DNA of 64,000 nt from Gammaproteobacteria bacterium (GTDB lineage: Bacteria; Pseudomonadota; Gammaproteobacteria; Burkholderiales; Rhodocyclaceae): positions 186,001 through 250,000 of the forward strand of contig JAHJVE010000008.1 in assembly GCA_018828385.1 (NCBI GenBank), given 5' to 3'. The notes below the pieces were generated by a model, which saw nothing but the letters and a program-made list of their open reading frames with translations, had not been told where the DNA came from and made no database searches. The translations under genes were made by a program, and so were the position numbers. Below are positions 9,849 to 20,896 of the stretch, one piece after another (position 1 is the first letter of the stretch; each line of letters opens with the position of its first letter).

Positions 9849-11348
9849 ATGCGGCATGCCCTCCTTTTCTCCGTTTTCGTCATCGCCTCCTGTGGCCTGG
9901 CCTACGAACTGATCGCCGGCGCCCTGTCGTCCTACCTGCTCGGCGACTCGGTGACGCAATTCTCGACGGTGATCGGCACCTACCTGTTCGCCATGGGCGC
10001 CGGCTCGTGGCTGTCGAAATACATCACGCGCGACCTGGTCGGGCGCTTCATCCAGATCGAACTCATGGTCGGGCTGCTTGGCGGCTTTTCGGCCATTGGG
10101 CTGTTCCTCGTTTTTACCTGGCTGGGCGGGCCGTTCAAGCTGGTGTTGTACTTGGCGGTGTTCGGTGTCGGCGTCCTGGTTGGCCTCGAAATCCCGCTGG
10201 TCATGCGAATTTTGAAGCGCGAACTGGCCTTCAAGGATCTCGTGTCGCAAGTGCTCACTTTCGATTATCTCGGCGCGCTGGCGGTCTCCATCCTCTTTCC
10301 GCTCGTGCTGGCGCCGCAGATCGGCATGGTGCGCACGGGGCTGCTGTTCGGCGTGCTCAATGTCGCCGTCGCGCTGTGGGCGCTGCATCTGTTCCGCGAT
10401 CAACTGCCGTCGCGGCGCTGGCTTGCCGTGCAGAGCTGGACGGTGTTTGGCCTGCTCGCTGCCGGGTTCGCCGGGGCCGGGCAACTGACGACTTTCGCCG
10501 AAACGCATCTCTACGCCGACGACATCATCCACGCCGAAACGACGCCCTATCAGCGCCTCGTCGTCACGCGCTGGCGGGACGATCTGCGGCTGTTCATCAA
10601 CAACAATTTGCAGTTTTCATCGCACGACGAATATCGCTACCACGAGGCACTGGTTCATCCCGGTCTGGCCAGTTTGCCGGCGGCGAAGCGGGTTTTGGTG
10701 CTCGGCGGCGGCGACGGGCTGGCCGTGCGCGAAATCCTCAAATACCCGAATGTCGAATCAGTGACGCTGGTCGATCTCGATCCGGCGATGACCGATCTGT
10801 TCGCCAAGTCGCCAGCTCTCGTCGCGCTCAACGAAGGCGCGCTGAGTTCGCCCAAGGTCACGGTAGTCAACGCCGACGCCCTGCAATGGCTGGAGGAAAG
10901 CCGCGACTATTTCGACTTCGTCGTCGTCGACTTCCCCGATCCGAACAATTACGCGCTGGGCAAGCTCTACACCTCGGCCTTCTACCGCCTGCTCGAAAAA
11001 CGTCTGTCGGCGCGCGGCCTGATCGTTGTCCAGTCGACCTCGCCGCTCTACGCCCGGCAATCCTACTGGTGCGTCGTGACGACGCTGGAGAGCGTTGGCT
11101 TCAAGACGGCGCCGTATCACGCGCTGGTCCCGTCCTTCGGCGAATGGGGCTACATCATCGCCGGGCGCGAGGATTTCGCGATTCCTACGGTCGACCGGAA
11201 AAAAACGCGATTTCTGACATCTGAAATCCTCCCCGGCCTGTTCGATTTTCCGGCTGACATGGCGCGTGTACCGTCCGAGGTCAATCAGTTGAACAATCAG
11301 GTCTTGGTGCGCACCTTCGAGGCCGAGTGGCGCAAGGTGATCCGTTAG
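9849..11348 (+). CDS. polyamine aminopropyltransferase-like protein with N-terminal membrane domain
   Basis: A 499-residue fusion. The first 200 or so residues hold about seven hydrophobic helices (ALLFSVFVIASCGLAYELIAG onward). The C-terminal part (about 230-490) is a spermidine-synthase fold with the SAM-type loop LVLGGGDGLAVREILKYP, the acidic strand SVTLVDLDPAM, and VVVDFPDPNNYALGKLYT at the catalytic-aspartate position. Membrane-fused SpeE homologues are known in bacteria; the actual substrate cannot be told from sequence. I chose ATG 9849 because the membrane domain begins there. Its TAG stop overlaps the TAA of the convergent GGDEF-EAL gene. One copy of the dispersed repeat is read through near the C-terminus. 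Confidence 0.88.
   Translation: MRHALLFSVFVIASCGLAYELIAGALSSYLLGDSVTQFSTVIGTYLFAMGAGSWLSKYITRDLVGRFIQIELMVGLLGGFSAIGLFLVFTWLGGPFKLVLYLAVFGVGVLVGLEIPLVMRILKRELAFKDLVSQVLTFDYLGALAVSILFPLVLAPQIGMVRTGLLFGVLNVAVALWALHLFRDQLPSRRWLAVQSWTVFGLLAAGFAGAGQLTTFAETHLYADDIIHAETTPYQRLVVTRWRDDLRLFINNNLQFSSHDEYRYHEALVHPGLASLPAAKRVLVLGGGDGLAVREILKYPNVESVTLVDLDPAMTDLFAKSPALVALNEGALSSPKVTVVNADALQWLEESRDYFDFVVVDFPDPNNYALGKLYTSAFYRLLEKRLSARGLIVVQSTSPLYARQSYWCVVTTLESVGFKTAPYHALVPSFGEWGYIIAGREDFAIPTVDRKKTRFLTSEILPGLFDFPADMARVPSEVNQLNNQVLVRTFEAEWRKVIR
11186..11216 (+). repeat. dispersed repeat, copy 2, inside the speE-like gene
   Basis: The copy reads TACGGTCGACCGGAAAAAAA followed by CGCGATTTCTG. It is translated in frame as TVDRKKTRFL, just before the conserved LPGLFDFPADMARVP segment of the protein. 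Confidence 0.6.
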
Positions 11349-13096
11349 CGCCGCTCAGTGGCGAGGTGGGCCTTGAGGTAGGCCACCGTGTCGTCAAACG
11401 GCATCGGCCGGCTGTACAGGTAACCCTGCAGGAAATCGCAGTCCAGCCCGGCAAGGAAGTCGCGCTGCGCTTCGGTTTCGACACCCTCGGCGACCAGTTC
11501 GAGACCCAGGCTGTGGCCCAGCGCAATCGTCGCCGTACAGATGGCGGCGTCGTTGACGTCGGTCTCGATGTCGGTGACAAACGAGCGGTCGAGCTTGAGG
11601 CGCTTGATCGGCAGGTGCTTGAGGTAAGCCAGCGAGGAGTAGCCCGTGCCGAAATCGTCGATGGCCAGCACGATGCCCATGGCGGCCAGCTGGTCAAGGA
11701 TGGACAGCGTCATTTCCGGGTTTTCCATGGCCGTGCTCTCAGTCACTTCCAGCTCGATGTCCTCGGGTTGCAGGTCGTAGCACGCCAGCGCGCCACGGAC
11801 GAGGAGCAGCAGGTTTTCGTGGCGCAACTGCTGGGCCGAGATGTTGATGGCGACGCGGATGCCGGCGATGCCCTGCTGTTTCATGAGGCGGATCAGCCGG
11901 CAGGTTTCCCAGATCACCCAGTCGCCGAGTGGCTGGATCAGGCCGGTTTCTTCGGCGATGGCAATGAAACGCAGCGGCGAGACCTGGCCGAATTTCGGAC
12001 TGTTCCAGCGCAGCAAGGCTTCGACGCCGAGGACGCGACCGCTGACCGTCTCGATCTGCGGCTGAAAGTGCAGCGAAAACTCGGCGTTGGCTGGTGAAAT
12101 GGCGGCAATGGCCTGACGCAGCTCGTTTTCCATGGCCAGGCGCTCGCCCGACGCCTCGTTCATGCGCGCCGTATAAAACTGGTGATTGTTGCGGCCGGCA
12201 TTTTTGGCGTGGTACATCGCCGTGTCGGCATTGCGCAACAGCGTGCCGGGGTCGCTGCCGTCGATCGGGTACAGGCTGATGCCTATGCTCGGCGTGGCAT
12301 ACAGCACGTGGTCGGCGATCCGGTAACTGTCGGCCAGATTGCTTTGAATCTTGCTGGCAACGCGGGCTGCGGTCAGCGGCGCTTCGATTTCGGGCAGGAC
12401 GACGACGAATTCGTCGCCGCCGATACGCGCCACGAGATCGCTCCCCCGCACGCATTCGCGCAAGCGCTGGGCGACACTCTGCAACAACAGGTCGCCAACC
12501 TGATGGCCCAGCGTGTCGTTGATATTCTTGAAATTATCGAGATCGATCAGCATCAGCGCCAGCTGCTTGCCGTCCCGCTCGCAACTGCGCAGCGATTGGG
12601 CGAGCTGCGACTCGAAAGCGAGCCGGTTGGGCAGATTGGTCAACGGATCGTGATAGGCCAGGTAGGCCAGGCGGTCGGCGACCTCATGATTGGCCTCAAT
12701 CTCGCTGAAGTTGGCAACATAGTTTCCAATGCTGCCATCCGTCTGGCGGACCACTGAGATCTTCACGCATCGCAGATAGTTGGCGCCATCCTTCTGCTTG
12801 TTCCAGATCTCGCCTTCCCAGTAATCCTCGGTGTTCAGCCTTTGCCACAGGGCTGCATAAAACTCGGGCGTCGCCCGCCCGGAAGACAGAATGCGCGGAT
12901 TCTGTCCGATCAGTTCCCCGGGCGAATAACCGCTGAGCCGGCACAGGGCGTCATTGACCGCGACAATCAGCTTTTCGCTGTCGGTGATCAGCATGCCTTC
13001 ATTGCTGTGTTCGAAGGCACGCAGAAAGACCTTTCGGGAAAGGGTGTCCTTGTCTTCTAGGGGAGCGGTGCTGCCGGCAGCGGTCGCGCGGGTCAT
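11345..13096 (-). CDS. PAS-GGDEF-EAL cyclic-di-GMP signalling protein
   Basis: A 583-residue cytosolic protein with no membrane segment. It has a PAS domain (about 25-145), a diguanylate cyclase domain (about 150-310) with intact GGDEF in ARIGGDEFVVV and an RGSD inhibitory I-site five residues before it, and an EAL phosphodiesterase domain (about 330-575) with EALLRW, NISAQQL, EVTEST, IDDFGTGYSSL and AEGVET all present. Both enzymatic halves look intact, so net activity depends on PAS input and allostery. It converges on the speE-like gene with overlapping stop codons. Confidence 0.93.
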   Translation of the reverse strand: MTRATAAGSTAPLEDKDTLSRKVFLRAFEHSNEGMLITDSEKLIVAVNDALCRLSGYSPGELIGQNPRILSSGRATPEFYAALWQRLNTEDYWEGEIWNKQKDGANYLRCVKISVVRQTDGSIGNYVANFSEIEANHEVADRLAYLAYHDPLTNLPNRLAFESQLAQSLRSCERDGKQLALMLIDLDNFKNINDTLGHQVGDLLLQSVAQRLRECVRGSDLVARIGGDEFVVVLPEIEAPLTAARVASKIQSNLADSYRIADHVLYATPSIGISLYPIDGSDPGTLLRNADTAMYHAKNAGRNNHQFYTARMNEASGERLAMENELRQAIAAISPANAEFSLHFQPQIETVSGRVLGVEALLRWNSPKFGQVSPLRFIAIAEETGLIQPLGDWVIWETCRLIRLMKQQGIAGIRVAINISAQQLRHENLLLLVRGALACYDLQPEDIELEVTESTAMENPEMTLSILDQLAAMGIVLAIDDFGTGYSSLAYLKHLPIKRLKLDRSFVTDIETDVNDAAICTATIALGHSLGLELVAEGVETEAQRDFLAGLDCDFLQGYLYSRPMPFDDTVAYLKAHLATERR

Positions 13097-13126
13097 GGCG
13101 TCAGTCTGGCTGGATATGACCCTATT

Positions 13127-14218
<1,092 letters not shown>

Positions 14219-14241
14219 GGATTTTCCTAAGATTTAGCCAA

Positions 14242-14820
14242 CTAAACGGCTTTGCCGTGCAACTGTTGTTGAGCGCCGGCGAAATCTCCGGCGGCGAGTT
14301 TGGGCCAGGCCAGCAGGCAGCGGGCGAGGGCGTGTTCGATGTCCGGCAGCTCTTCCTTGCGCGGTTGGTGCAGCACGAAATCAACGACTTGCTGGGACAG
14401 GCCGAGCGTGCGCGGGTGGCCGATGCCAAGGCGCAGGCGCCAGAAATCCGGCGTGCCGAGTTTGGCCTGGATATCTTTCAATCCGTTGTGCCCGCCGTTG
14501 CCGCCCCCTTGCTTGAGGCGGATGCCGCCCGGGGGCAGGTCGAGTTCGTCGTGGATGACGAGGATCTCGGCGGGGGGGATTTTGTAGAAATTGGCCAGCG
14601 CCGCTACCGACTGACCGGAGCGGTTCATGAAGGTGCTCGGCTGCAGCAGCCAGGTTTCGCCGATGCGTCCTGCCTTGCCATAGAACTTGGCTTGCGGGGC
14701 GAGCGAAACCTTCAGCTTGTCGGCCAGATGGTCGACAAACCAGAAGCCGACGTTATGTCGGGTCGCTTCGTATTCCGGCCCGGGGTTGCCGAGGCCGACG
14801 ATCAGGCGGGGTGGGTTCAT
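14242..14820 (-). CDS. pth: peptidyl-tRNA hydrolase
   Basis: Cleaves peptidyl-tRNA released from stalled ribosomes. The 192-residue protein opens with [20 protein letters not shown], where Asn and His are active-site residues, and contains [20 protein letters not shown] with the catalytic Asp, and [13 protein letters not shown]. It sits between rplY upstream and ychF downstream, the common rplY-pth-ychF order. A Rho-independent terminator separates it from rplY, so it probably has its own promoter or depends on readthrough. Confidence 0.97.
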   Translation of the reverse strand: MNPPRLIVGLGNPGPEYEATRHNVGFWFVDHLADKLKVSLAPQAKFYGKAGRIGETWLLQPSTFMNRSGQSVAALANFYKIPPAEILVIHDELDLPPGGIRLKQGGGNGGHNGLKDIQAKLGTPDFWRLRLGIGHPRTLGLSQQVVDFVLHQPRKEELPDIEHALARCLLAWPKLAAGDFAGAQQQLHGKAV

Positions 14821-14833
14821 GGGGCGCGAAATG

Positions 14834-14867
14834 AAAAAGCCGCCGGCGGCAAAAAGCCAGCGGCGGC
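14834..14867 (-). terminator. Rho-independent terminator after rplY
   Basis: On the minus strand two 12-base arms, GCCGCCGCTGGC and GCCGCCGGCGGC, pair around a TTTTT loop with one mismatch and one wobble. Five T residues follow. It lies between the rplY stop and the pth start. Confidence 0.85.
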
Positions 14868-14889
14868 CATCATGGCATGGAGCCGAAAA

Positions 14890-15498
14890 TTATTCGGCGG
14901 CAGCAGCTTCGCCTTCAGCAGCTTCGCTCGAGCCACCCTTGCCGACGACGCCGACGACGACGCTGTCAGCCACGACATGGTGGCCAAGCTTGACGCCATT
15001 CGGCAGCTTGAGCTGGTTGATGTGGATGCTGTCGCCAACGTTCAGGGCGGACAGGTCGACTTCGATGAATTCGGGCAGGTCCTTGGCCAGGCACTGGATA
15101 TCGACTTCGGTCGTGACGTGGTTGACCAGGCCGCCATTGAGCTTGACGCCCGGCGCGATTTCTTCGTTCACGAAGTGCAGCGGCACCTTGACGTGCAGCT
15201 CATGCGTTGCATCAACGCGCTGGAAGTCGATGTGCAGAACCAGCGGACGGTAAGCGTGCATCTGGTAATCGCGCAGCAGGACCTGTTCCTTCTTGCCGTC
15301 GACAACGATGTTGATGATCGAAGAATGGAAAGCTTCCTTCTTGAGCTTGAGCAGCAGATCGTTGTGGTTGGTTTCGATGGCGACCGGGGCGGCTTCGCCA
15401 CCGTAAACGATACCCGGGACGGTGCCGGCGCGACGCAGGCGGCGGCTCGCACCCGTTCCCTGCAGCGTACGCGCTTGGGCGATAAGTTCAAAAGTCAT
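14890..15498 (-). CDS. rplY: 50S ribosomal protein L25/general stress protein Ctc
   Basis: A 202-residue long-form L25 (Ctc/TL5 type) that binds 5S rRNA. The N-terminal domain contains [21 protein letters not shown], the usual L25 opening; the C-terminal beta domain includes [18 protein letters not shown]. The protein ends in a Glu/Ala-rich tail. It follows prs at 75 bp and precedes pth, as in most betaproteobacteria. Confidence 0.96.
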   Translation of the reverse strand: MTFELIAQARTLQGTGASRRLRRAGTVPGIVYGGEAAPVAIETNHNDLLLKLKKEAFHSSIINIVVDGKKEQVLLRDYQMHAYRPLVLHIDFQRVDATHELHVKVPLHFVNEEIAPGVKLNGGLVNHVTTEVDIQCLAKDLPEFIEVDLSALNVGDSIHINQLKLPNGVKLGHHVVADSVVVGVVGKGGSSEAAEGEAAAAE

Positions 15499-15573
15499 GG
15501 TGATACTCCAAAGTGTTTCCCGGTCCGCGACCAGATCGGGAAGGGTTTAAAAGCGGTTGTTGGTCAGTAGTGA

Positions 15574-16524
15574 CTAATCGATGAACAGCGACGAGACGGA
15601 GTCGTCGTTGCTGATGCGGCGTATGGTTTCGGCCATGATTTCGGCCACGGAAAGCTGGCGGATGCGCGGGGAAGCGGCAGCATCGTCACGCAGCGGGATG
15701 GTGTCGGTGACGACCAGGGCGTCAAGGTCGGACGAATTCACGCGCTCGACAGCCGGGCCGGACAGCACCGGGTGGGTACAGTAGGCGACGACCTTCTTGG
15801 CGCCGTTGGCCTTGAGCGCGGTGGCGGCCTTGCACAGCGTGCCGGCGGTGTCGACCATGTCGTCCATGATGATGCAGGTGCGGCCGTCGACTTCGCCGAT
15901 GATGTTCATGACTTCTGAAACATTGGCTTTCGGGCGGCGCTTGTCGATGATCGCCAGGTCGCATTCGAGGCGCTTGGCCAGCGAACGGGCCCGGACGACG
16001 CCGCCGTGGTCGGGTGAAACGACCAGCGGGTTCTCATAATGCTGCTTGCGGATGTCGTCGAGCAGGATGGGCAGGCCGTAAATGTTGTCGACCGGAATGT
16101 CGAAGAAACCCTGGATTTGTTCGGCGTGCAGGTCCATGGTCAGCACGCGGTCGACGCCGGAGGCGGCGAGCATATTGGCGACCAGTTTTGCAGCGATGGG
16201 CACGCGCGAGGAGCGCGAACGACGATCCTGCCGGGCGTAGCCGAAATACGGGATGGCCGCGGTGATGCGGCCGGCCGAGGCGCGCTTGAGCGAATCGACG
16301 ATGACCAGCAGCTCCATCAGATTGTCGTTGCACGGAGCGCAAGTGGATTGCAGCACGAAGATGTCGCGGCCGCGAACGTGTTCCTGCAGCTCGACGCTGA
16401 CTTCGCCATCGGAAAAACGGCCGACGTTGGCACGGCCGAGATCGACACTGAGTTGCGTTGCAACATCGGCTGCCAGTTTTGGATTGGCATTGCCGGTGAA
16501 GACCATCAAGCTGTTGTAGGCCAT
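15574..16524 (-). CDS. prs: ribose-phosphate pyrophosphokinase
   Basis: Makes 5-phosphoribosyl-1-pyrophosphate from ribose 5-phosphate and ATP for nucleotide, histidine and tryptophan synthesis. The 316-residue length is standard. Motifs: [20 protein letters not shown], the catalytic YARQDRRS loop, [15 protein letters not shown] and the PRPP-binding [16 protein letters not shown] chose ATG 16524 because [15 protein letters not shown] is the canonical start; an upstream ATG exists but adds nonconserved residues. The tRNA-Gln gene and ispE lie upstream on the same strand. Confidence 0.97.
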   Translation of the reverse strand: MAYNSLMVFTGNANPKLAADVATQLSVDLGRANVGRFSDGEVSVELQEHVRGRDIFVLQSTCAPCNDNLMELLVIVDSLKRASAGRITAAIPYFGYARQDRRSRSSRVPIAAKLVANMLAASGVDRVLTMDLHAEQIQGFFDIPVDNIYGLPILLDDIRKQHYENPLVVSPDHGGVVRARSLAKRLECDLAIIDKRRPKANVSEVMNIIGEVDGRTCIIMDDMVDTAGTLCKAATALKANGAKKVVAYCTHPVLSGPAVERVNSSDLDALVVTDTIPLRDDAAASPRIRQLSVAEIMAETIRRISNDDSVSSLFID

Positions 16525-16578
16525 TCCCACATTCCTCCGGACCTTCTGCATGCTTACGTGCATTTGCCCGCCACAATG

Positions 16579-16607
16579 AAAATCGGGCAGGCTTGTGACC
16601 TGCCCGA
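16579..16607 (-). terminator. probable terminator after tRNA-Gln
   Basis: A nine-base-pair stem (TCGGGCAGG with CCTGCCCGA, 7-base loop) is followed on the minus strand by TTTT. It sits nine bases beyond the encoded CCA end of the tRNA and before prs. Confidence 0.7.
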
Positions 16608-16615
16608 AGGAAACT

Positions 16616-16692
16616 TGGCTGGGGAAGAAGGATTCGAACCTTCGAATGCCGGAATCAAAATCCGGTGCCTTGACCAACTTGGCGACTCCCCA
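16616..16692 (-). tRNA. tRNA-Gln (anticodon TTG)
   Basis: Read on the minus strand this is a 77-base cloverleaf including an encoded 3' CCA. The acceptor arms are TGGGGAG and TTCCCCA, the anticodon stem is CCGGA/TCCGG around the loop TTTTGAT, and the T-arm is GAAGG-TTCGAAT-CCTTC. Anticodon TTG reads CAA and CAG. The position between ispE and prs is the usual betaproteobacterial one. Confidence 0.97.
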
Positions 16693-16766
16693 GCGGGTTG
16701 CTCGAACGGGTTCGCGTCCGAGCGAGGCGCGAATAATACAGTAGCTCTTTCTGGAAATCCAGCCCC

Positions 16767-17615
16767 TTAGCGAATTTTTGCCAGAGGATGTTCGCTCAGG
16801 CCGTCGGCGACCCAGCCCTGCATGCCGGCCGGAAGGCAGGCGAGAAGGGCTTCGGCCTCGCTGCGCCGGGGGAAGCCGGCGAAGACGCAGGCCCCGGAGC
16901 CGGTCATCATGGCTTGCGGGGCGCGCGCTTTGAGCCAGGCGAGATGTTCGGCGACGGCCGGGAAGCTGGCGCAGGCTACTGGTTCGAGATCGTTGCCGCC
17001 CTGCCCGTGTCGCCAATCGGCTGGCGACATTGGTGCCGTGTCGCGCTTCAGTTCGGGGGCGCCGAAAATGGCTGCGGTCGGCACGTGGACCGTAGGATGC
17101 AGGACGAGATAGCTTTCTGCCGGCAGTTCGACATCGGTAAAGGCTTCGCCCACCCCTTCGGCGAAGGTGTTGCGGCCATGGATGAAGACCGGGACGTCGG
17201 CGCCCAGGCCAAGGCCGAGCTTTTCCAGTTGGGCGCGGCTCAGTCCGGTCTGCCACAAATGGTTGAGCGCGAGCAGGACGGTTGCCGCATCGGAAGAGCC
17301 GCCACCCAGCCCGCCGCCCATCGGCAACTGCTTGTCGAGATGGATGGTGGCGCCATGGCTGCAGCCGCTTGCTTCCTGGAGCAGGCGGGCGGCGCGGACG
17401 GTCAGGTCGCTGTCGGGCGGGACGCCGGGGATCGGCGTGGCGAGAACGATTTTTCCGTCCTGGCGTGGCGCGAAACGCAGCGTGTCGGCGCGGTCGATGA
17501 AGCGGAAGACGGTTTGCAGCAGGTGATAGCCGTCGGCTCGCCGGCCGACAACGTGCAGAAACAGGTTGAGTTTGGCCGGCGCCGGCCAGAGGCTGTCCCA
17601 GTTCCAGTTGCTCAC
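16767..17615 (-). CDS. ispE: 4-diphosphocytidyl-2-C-methyl-D-erythritol kinase
   Basis: A GHMP kinase that phosphorylates CDP-methylerythritol in the non-mevalonate isoprenoid pathway. It has [19 protein letters not shown] at the N-terminus, the ATP loop [18 protein letters not shown] and the C-terminal [13 protein letters not shown] place the start at GTG 17615 (282 residues): AAGGA stands six bases upstream and the codon overlaps the lolB stop as GTGA. GTG 17630 would add five residues. Upstream are lolB and the TPR gene, in one operon. Confidence 0.95.
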   Translation of the reverse strand: MSNWNWDSLWPAPAKLNLFLHVVGRRADGYHLLQTVFRFIDRADTLRFAPRQDGKIVLATPIPGVPPDSDLTVRAARLLQEASGCSHGATIHLDKQLPMGGGLGGGSSDAATVLLALNHLWQTGLSRAQLEKLGLGLGADVPVFIHGRNTFAEGVGEAFTDVELPAESYLVLHPTVHVPTAAIFGAPELKRDTAPMSPADWRHGQGGNDLEPVACASFPAVAEHLAWLKARAPQAMMTGSGACVFAGFPRRSEAEALLACLPAGMQGWVADGLSEHPLAKIR

Positions 17616-18184
17616 GGCTTGTCCTTCCACTCTTCGATGCGCAGGCGCAGTTCGATTTCGCCGTCGCGCGACAGGGTCAGGCGGGCCGGCAAGGCGTCCG
17701 GGCTATCGCTCTCGAAGCTGTAATCGACTTGCCAGCCGTCTTCGGTCAGTCGGGCCGGGCGACCCTGGGGGTCCGATTCGATCCGCGCCTTTCCGTCCGA
17801 GCGGCCGAGTAGCCAGGCGGGGAGTTGGCTGACTGGCAGGCGCTGGCCGGTGACTTCTTCGATCAGGGTGGCGGGGTCGCTGGACTCGCGGGTCTTGCCG
17901 TCGGCGGTGCGCAGGCTGGAGATTTCCGGCGTCGTTTCGATTTCGGCCAGGCCGTAGCCGAGCGGGCTGGAGAGCAGGACGCGATCGCTGCGGTTCTGGT
18001 GCGTCCAGGTCAGGCGGCCGCCGGAATTCTGTACGGCCTGGCCGGGCAGGGTGACGCGCAGTGCAAAGCGTCCTTCCAGCGAGAAGTCGCGGATCTGACC
18101 GCGGCTGACGAGCGGCGCCGGTGGCGTAGTGGCACAGGCGCTCAGCAGGCTGGCAGCGAGCAGGAGGGCGAAGCGCAACTTCAA
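17612..18184 (-). CDS. lolB: outer-membrane lipoprotein insertion factor LolB
   Basis: Accepts lipoproteins from LolA and inserts them into the outer membrane. The 190-residue precursor has a lipoprotein signal peptide ending LLSACATT, with Cys17 as the lipidated residue. The mature part shows the LolB pattern: [44 protein letters not shown] and LPAWLLGR. It overlaps the TPR gene upstream by 4 bp and ispE downstream, the standard lolB-ispE linkage. Confidence 0.94.
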   Translation of the reverse strand: MKLRFALLLAASLLSACATTPPAPLVSRGQIRDFSLEGRFALRVTLPGQAVQNSGGRLTWTHQNRSDRVLLSSPLGYGLAEIETTPEISSLRTADGKTRESSDPATLIEEVTGQRLPVSQLPAWLLGRSDGKARIESDPQGRPARLTEDGWQVDYSFESDSPDALPARLTLSRDGEIELRLRIEEWKDKP

Positions 18185-19896
18185 GGGAGAAATTTCTTGA
18201 CGGCGCCACTCAGGACATCGTTGTCGGGATGGGCCTTGCTGGCTTCCTGCAGGATGCGGCGGGCGTCATCCTTGCGATCAAGGGTCCACAGGACTTCACC
18301 GAGATGGGCGGCGATTTCCGGATCGTCCTTGATGCGATAGGCGTTCTCGAGCGTCTTCAAGGATTCCGCCAGCTTGCCCTGGCGATAGAGTACCCAGCCC
18401 ATGCTGTCCATGATGAAGGGGTCTTCCGGTGTCAGGCTGAGTGCTCGGCTGATCATTTCCTGGGCTTCGGGCAGCCGGATGTTGCGTTCTGTCCATGAGT
18501 AGCCGAGGGCGTTGAGCGCATGGGCGTGGTCCGGCTTGAGGCTGAGCAGATGCTTGAGGTGGATTTCGAGGATTTCCGGCTTGCCGATGCGCTCCGCCGT
18601 CAGCGCGGCTTCGTACAGGATTTCCGGATTGTCCGGCTGCGCGGTCAGGGCGCTGTCGAGGACGATATAGGCGTCGTTGTGGCGGCCGGCTTCGCGCAGG
18701 ATCTGGGATTCGGTGAGGATCAGCTGGGTCCGCTCGGCCTCCGTGCCGCCGCGTGTGTCGCGTAGCAGTTCGCGGGCCTCGTCGGTCTTGCCTTGCTGGA
18801 GGAGTATTTGCGCCAGCCGGGCACGGGCGGCGATGTATTGATGGCCGGCGGTAACCTGGCGGAAATGTTCGGTCGCGCCTTCGGTGTTCTTCTGTTCCTG
18901 GTCGAGTTGGCCGAGGAAGAAGTGGATGGTGCTCTTGTCGGCAAAGTCGGTGGTCAGCAGGTGCTCGAGTTGGGCGCGGCCGGTGGTGGTGTCGCCTTGT
19001 TGCAGGGCGAGCATGGCAACCGGATAGATGACGTCCGGATTGTCGGGGTTGTCGGCGATCAGACGGGCGAAATGAAGCCGTGCATCGTCGTAGCGTTTTT
19101 CGGCGATGAGGAGCCGGGCCAGGGCCAGGCGCGCATCGCGTGCGGCCGGGTTGGCGTCGACGAAAGTGTTCAGGCTGTCGATGGCCGTCTGTGGCGATAC
19201 CCTGGCCTGAATCTGGGCGCGGGCAAGGGCGGCATTTTCCCAGTCGGGACGAAGCTGCAGGGATTTCTCGGCTTCGTTCAGGGCGCGCAAGTTGTCGTTG
19301 GCGTTGGCGGCGGCCTGGGCCATGGCGAAATGGGCTTCGGGCAGGCTGTCGTAGGGTTCGGCAAGGCGGTCAACCAGCGTCTGGATGGCTTTTTTGTCGG
19401 TGTGCCGGGCCAGCATGCGGTTTAGGTGGAGCAGGTTGTTGCCGAGATTGGGTTTGTCCCGGGCGAGCAGGGTGGCTAGTTGCGGGCCGAGTTCGTCGAG
19501 GCGATTGGTCAGGATCAGAAGCGAGGATTGGGTTTGCCGAGCTTTGTTCGATTCGGGTTCGACTTCGACCCACAGCTTGGAAAGTTCGAGGGCGCGCTCG
19601 AACTGGCGGGCGAAGCCGGCAACTTCGGTGGCTCGGGCGATGACTTTTGGGTCGCGTGTCCGCTGGGCGAGGTCGGTCCAGGCATCGGAGCCGAGTTTTG
19701 CGTCGCCGCGCTGAAGGGCAAATTCGCCAACCAGTGCCTGAAATACCGTGCGCGCCAGCATGTCTTCCGACGTGGCCTGGGTGTTCTGGCGCTGGCTGGC
19801 TGGTTTGGCAGTGGCTTCGCCGGCGGCCAGACTGTATCCGCCGTGGGTCAGGCCCAGGGTGAGGGTAAGGGCGGCAGCGATTCGCTTGAGTTGCAT
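18181..19896 (-). CDS. secreted tetratricopeptide-repeat protein
   Basis: A 571-residue protein with an N-terminal signal peptide (RIAAALTLTLGLTHGGYSLA) followed by a solenoid of TPR-like helical repeats for most of its length. Clear units lie near the C-terminus, such as HAHALNALGYSWTERN and PFIMDSMGWVLYRQGKLAESL. TPR proteins of this type, directly upstream of lolB in betaproteobacteria, are thought to serve as periplasmic assembly scaffolds; the partner is unknown. I chose ATG 19896 because the signal peptide begins there. Its stop overlaps the lolB start by 4 bp. Confidence 0.88.
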   Translation of the reverse strand: MQLKRIAAALTLTLGLTHGGYSLAAGEATAKPASQRQNTQATSEDMLARTVFQALVGEFALQRGDAKLGSDAWTDLAQRTRDPKVIARATEVAGFARQFERALELSKLWVEVEPESNKARQTQSSLLILTNRLDELGPQLATLLARDKPNLGNNLLHLNRMLARHTDKKAIQTLVDRLAEPYDSLPEAHFAMAQAAANANDNLRALNEAEKSLQLRPDWENAALARAQIQARVSPQTAIDSLNTFVDANPAARDARLALARLLIAEKRYDDARLHFARLIADNPDNPDVIYPVAMLALQQGDTTTGRAQLEHLLTTDFADKSTIHFFLGQLDQEQKNTEGATEHFRQVTAGHQYIAARARLAQILLQQGKTDEARELLRDTRGGTEAERTQLILTESQILREAGRHNDAYIVLDSALTAQPDNPEILYEAALTAERIGKPEILEIHLKHLLSLKPDHAHALNALGYSWTERNIRLPEAQEMISRALSLTPEDPFIMDSMGWVLYRQGKLAESLKTLENAYRIKDDPEIAAHLGEVLWTLDRKDDARRILQEASKAHPDNDVLSGAVKKFLP

Positions 19897-19996
19897 GGAC
19901 GGCTTTCGATCGAGGTTTGCGCGAGAATTGCTTATTGGAACGCATAGAATCCGATAAGTTTGTGATGGTATTTGGGTTTGCCCGGAGGAACAAGCA

Positions 19997-20830
19997 ATGC
20001 CGGAATTGCCGGAGGTAGAGGTTTGTCGTCGCGGCTTGCAGCCGGAACTGGAAGGGGCGCTGATCGAGGGCGTGGTCATTCGGGCGCCGAAGTTGCGCCA
20101 CGAGATTCCGCGCGCCTTGAGCGAGCTGTTGCCGGGCTGCCGCATTCGGGCTGTTCGCCGGCGCGGCAAGTACCTGTTGGTCGACTGTCGGCGGGAGGGC
20201 GTTGAAGGGAGCTTGATCATTCATCTCGGCATGTCGGGTCACCTGCGCTTCGTGCCGCGCGGCGAGCCGCCGGCCAAGCACGATCATTTCGATCTGGTGC
20301 TGGCCGGGCAGTGCCTGCGCCTGGCCGATCCGCGTCGTTTCGGTGTCGTCCTCTGGCAGCCGGGGCCACCCGAGGCGGCGGCGTTGCATCCCTTGCTGGC
20401 AACACAGGGGATCGAGCCTTTATCGGACGATTTCACGGTCAACTGGATTTTTTCGTCAATTTCGAAACGCAGCGGGCCGATCAAGCCGACCTTGATGGAT
20501 AGTCATCTGGTCGTCGGCATCGGCAACATTTACGCCTCGGAGAGTCTTTTTCGCGCCGGCATCTCGCCGCTGCGGGCCGCCAACCGGATCAGCCGGGCGC
20601 GCTATGCCTTGCTCGTCGCGGCCATTCGCGAAACCTTGTCGGATGCCATCGCGGCTGGCGGCAGCAGCATTCGCGACTACGTGCACAGCGACGGCAGTGC
20701 TGGCTGGTTCCAGATCCAGGCGGGTGTTTACGACCGGGCCGGGCAGCCCTGCGTGCGCTGTGGTGGCGTGGTCAGACAAATTCGCCAGGCCGGGCGCAGT
20801 ACCTATTACTGTGCTGGCTGTCAGCATTAA
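19997..20830 (+). CDS. mutM: formamidopyrimidine-DNA glycosylase
   Basis: Removes 8-oxoguanine and formamidopyrimidines from DNA. The 277-residue protein starts MPELPEVEVCRRGL, where Pro2 is the catalytic nucleophile, and contains HLGMSGHLRF, DSHLVVGIGNIYASE and a C-terminal zinc finger (PCVRCGG and YYCAGCQH). Residues in the middle, FTVNWIFSSISKR, replace the usual family sequence there and coincide with a copy of the dispersed repeat read in frame. It is divergent from the TPR gene, about 100 bp apart. Confidence 0.96.
   Translation: MPELPEVEVCRRGLQPELEGALIEGVVIRAPKLRHEIPRALSELLPGCRIRAVRRRGKYLLVDCRREGVEGSLIIHLGMSGHLRFVPRGEPPAKHDHFDLVLAGQCLRLADPRRFGVVLWQPGPPEAAALHPLLATQGIEPLSDDFTVNWIFSSISKRSGPIKPTLMDSHLVVGIGNIYASESLFRAGISPLRAANRISRARYALLVAAIRETLSDAIAAGGSSIRDYVHSDGSAGWFQIQAGVYDRAGQPCVRCGGVVRQIRQAGRSTYYCAGCQH
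20433..20466 (+). repeat. dispersed repeat, copy 3, inside mutM
   Basis: The copy begins CACGGTCAACTGGA and ends CAATTTCGAAA, with a T-run where other copies have an A-run. It is translated in frame within MutM. It is one of the more diverged copies. Confidence 0.5.
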
Positions 20831-20896
20831 AATGGCTCTGCAAGTCTATGTATTTATGCTAAATTGAAGTTTCCGACTGCTCAGGAAGGTCGCTTT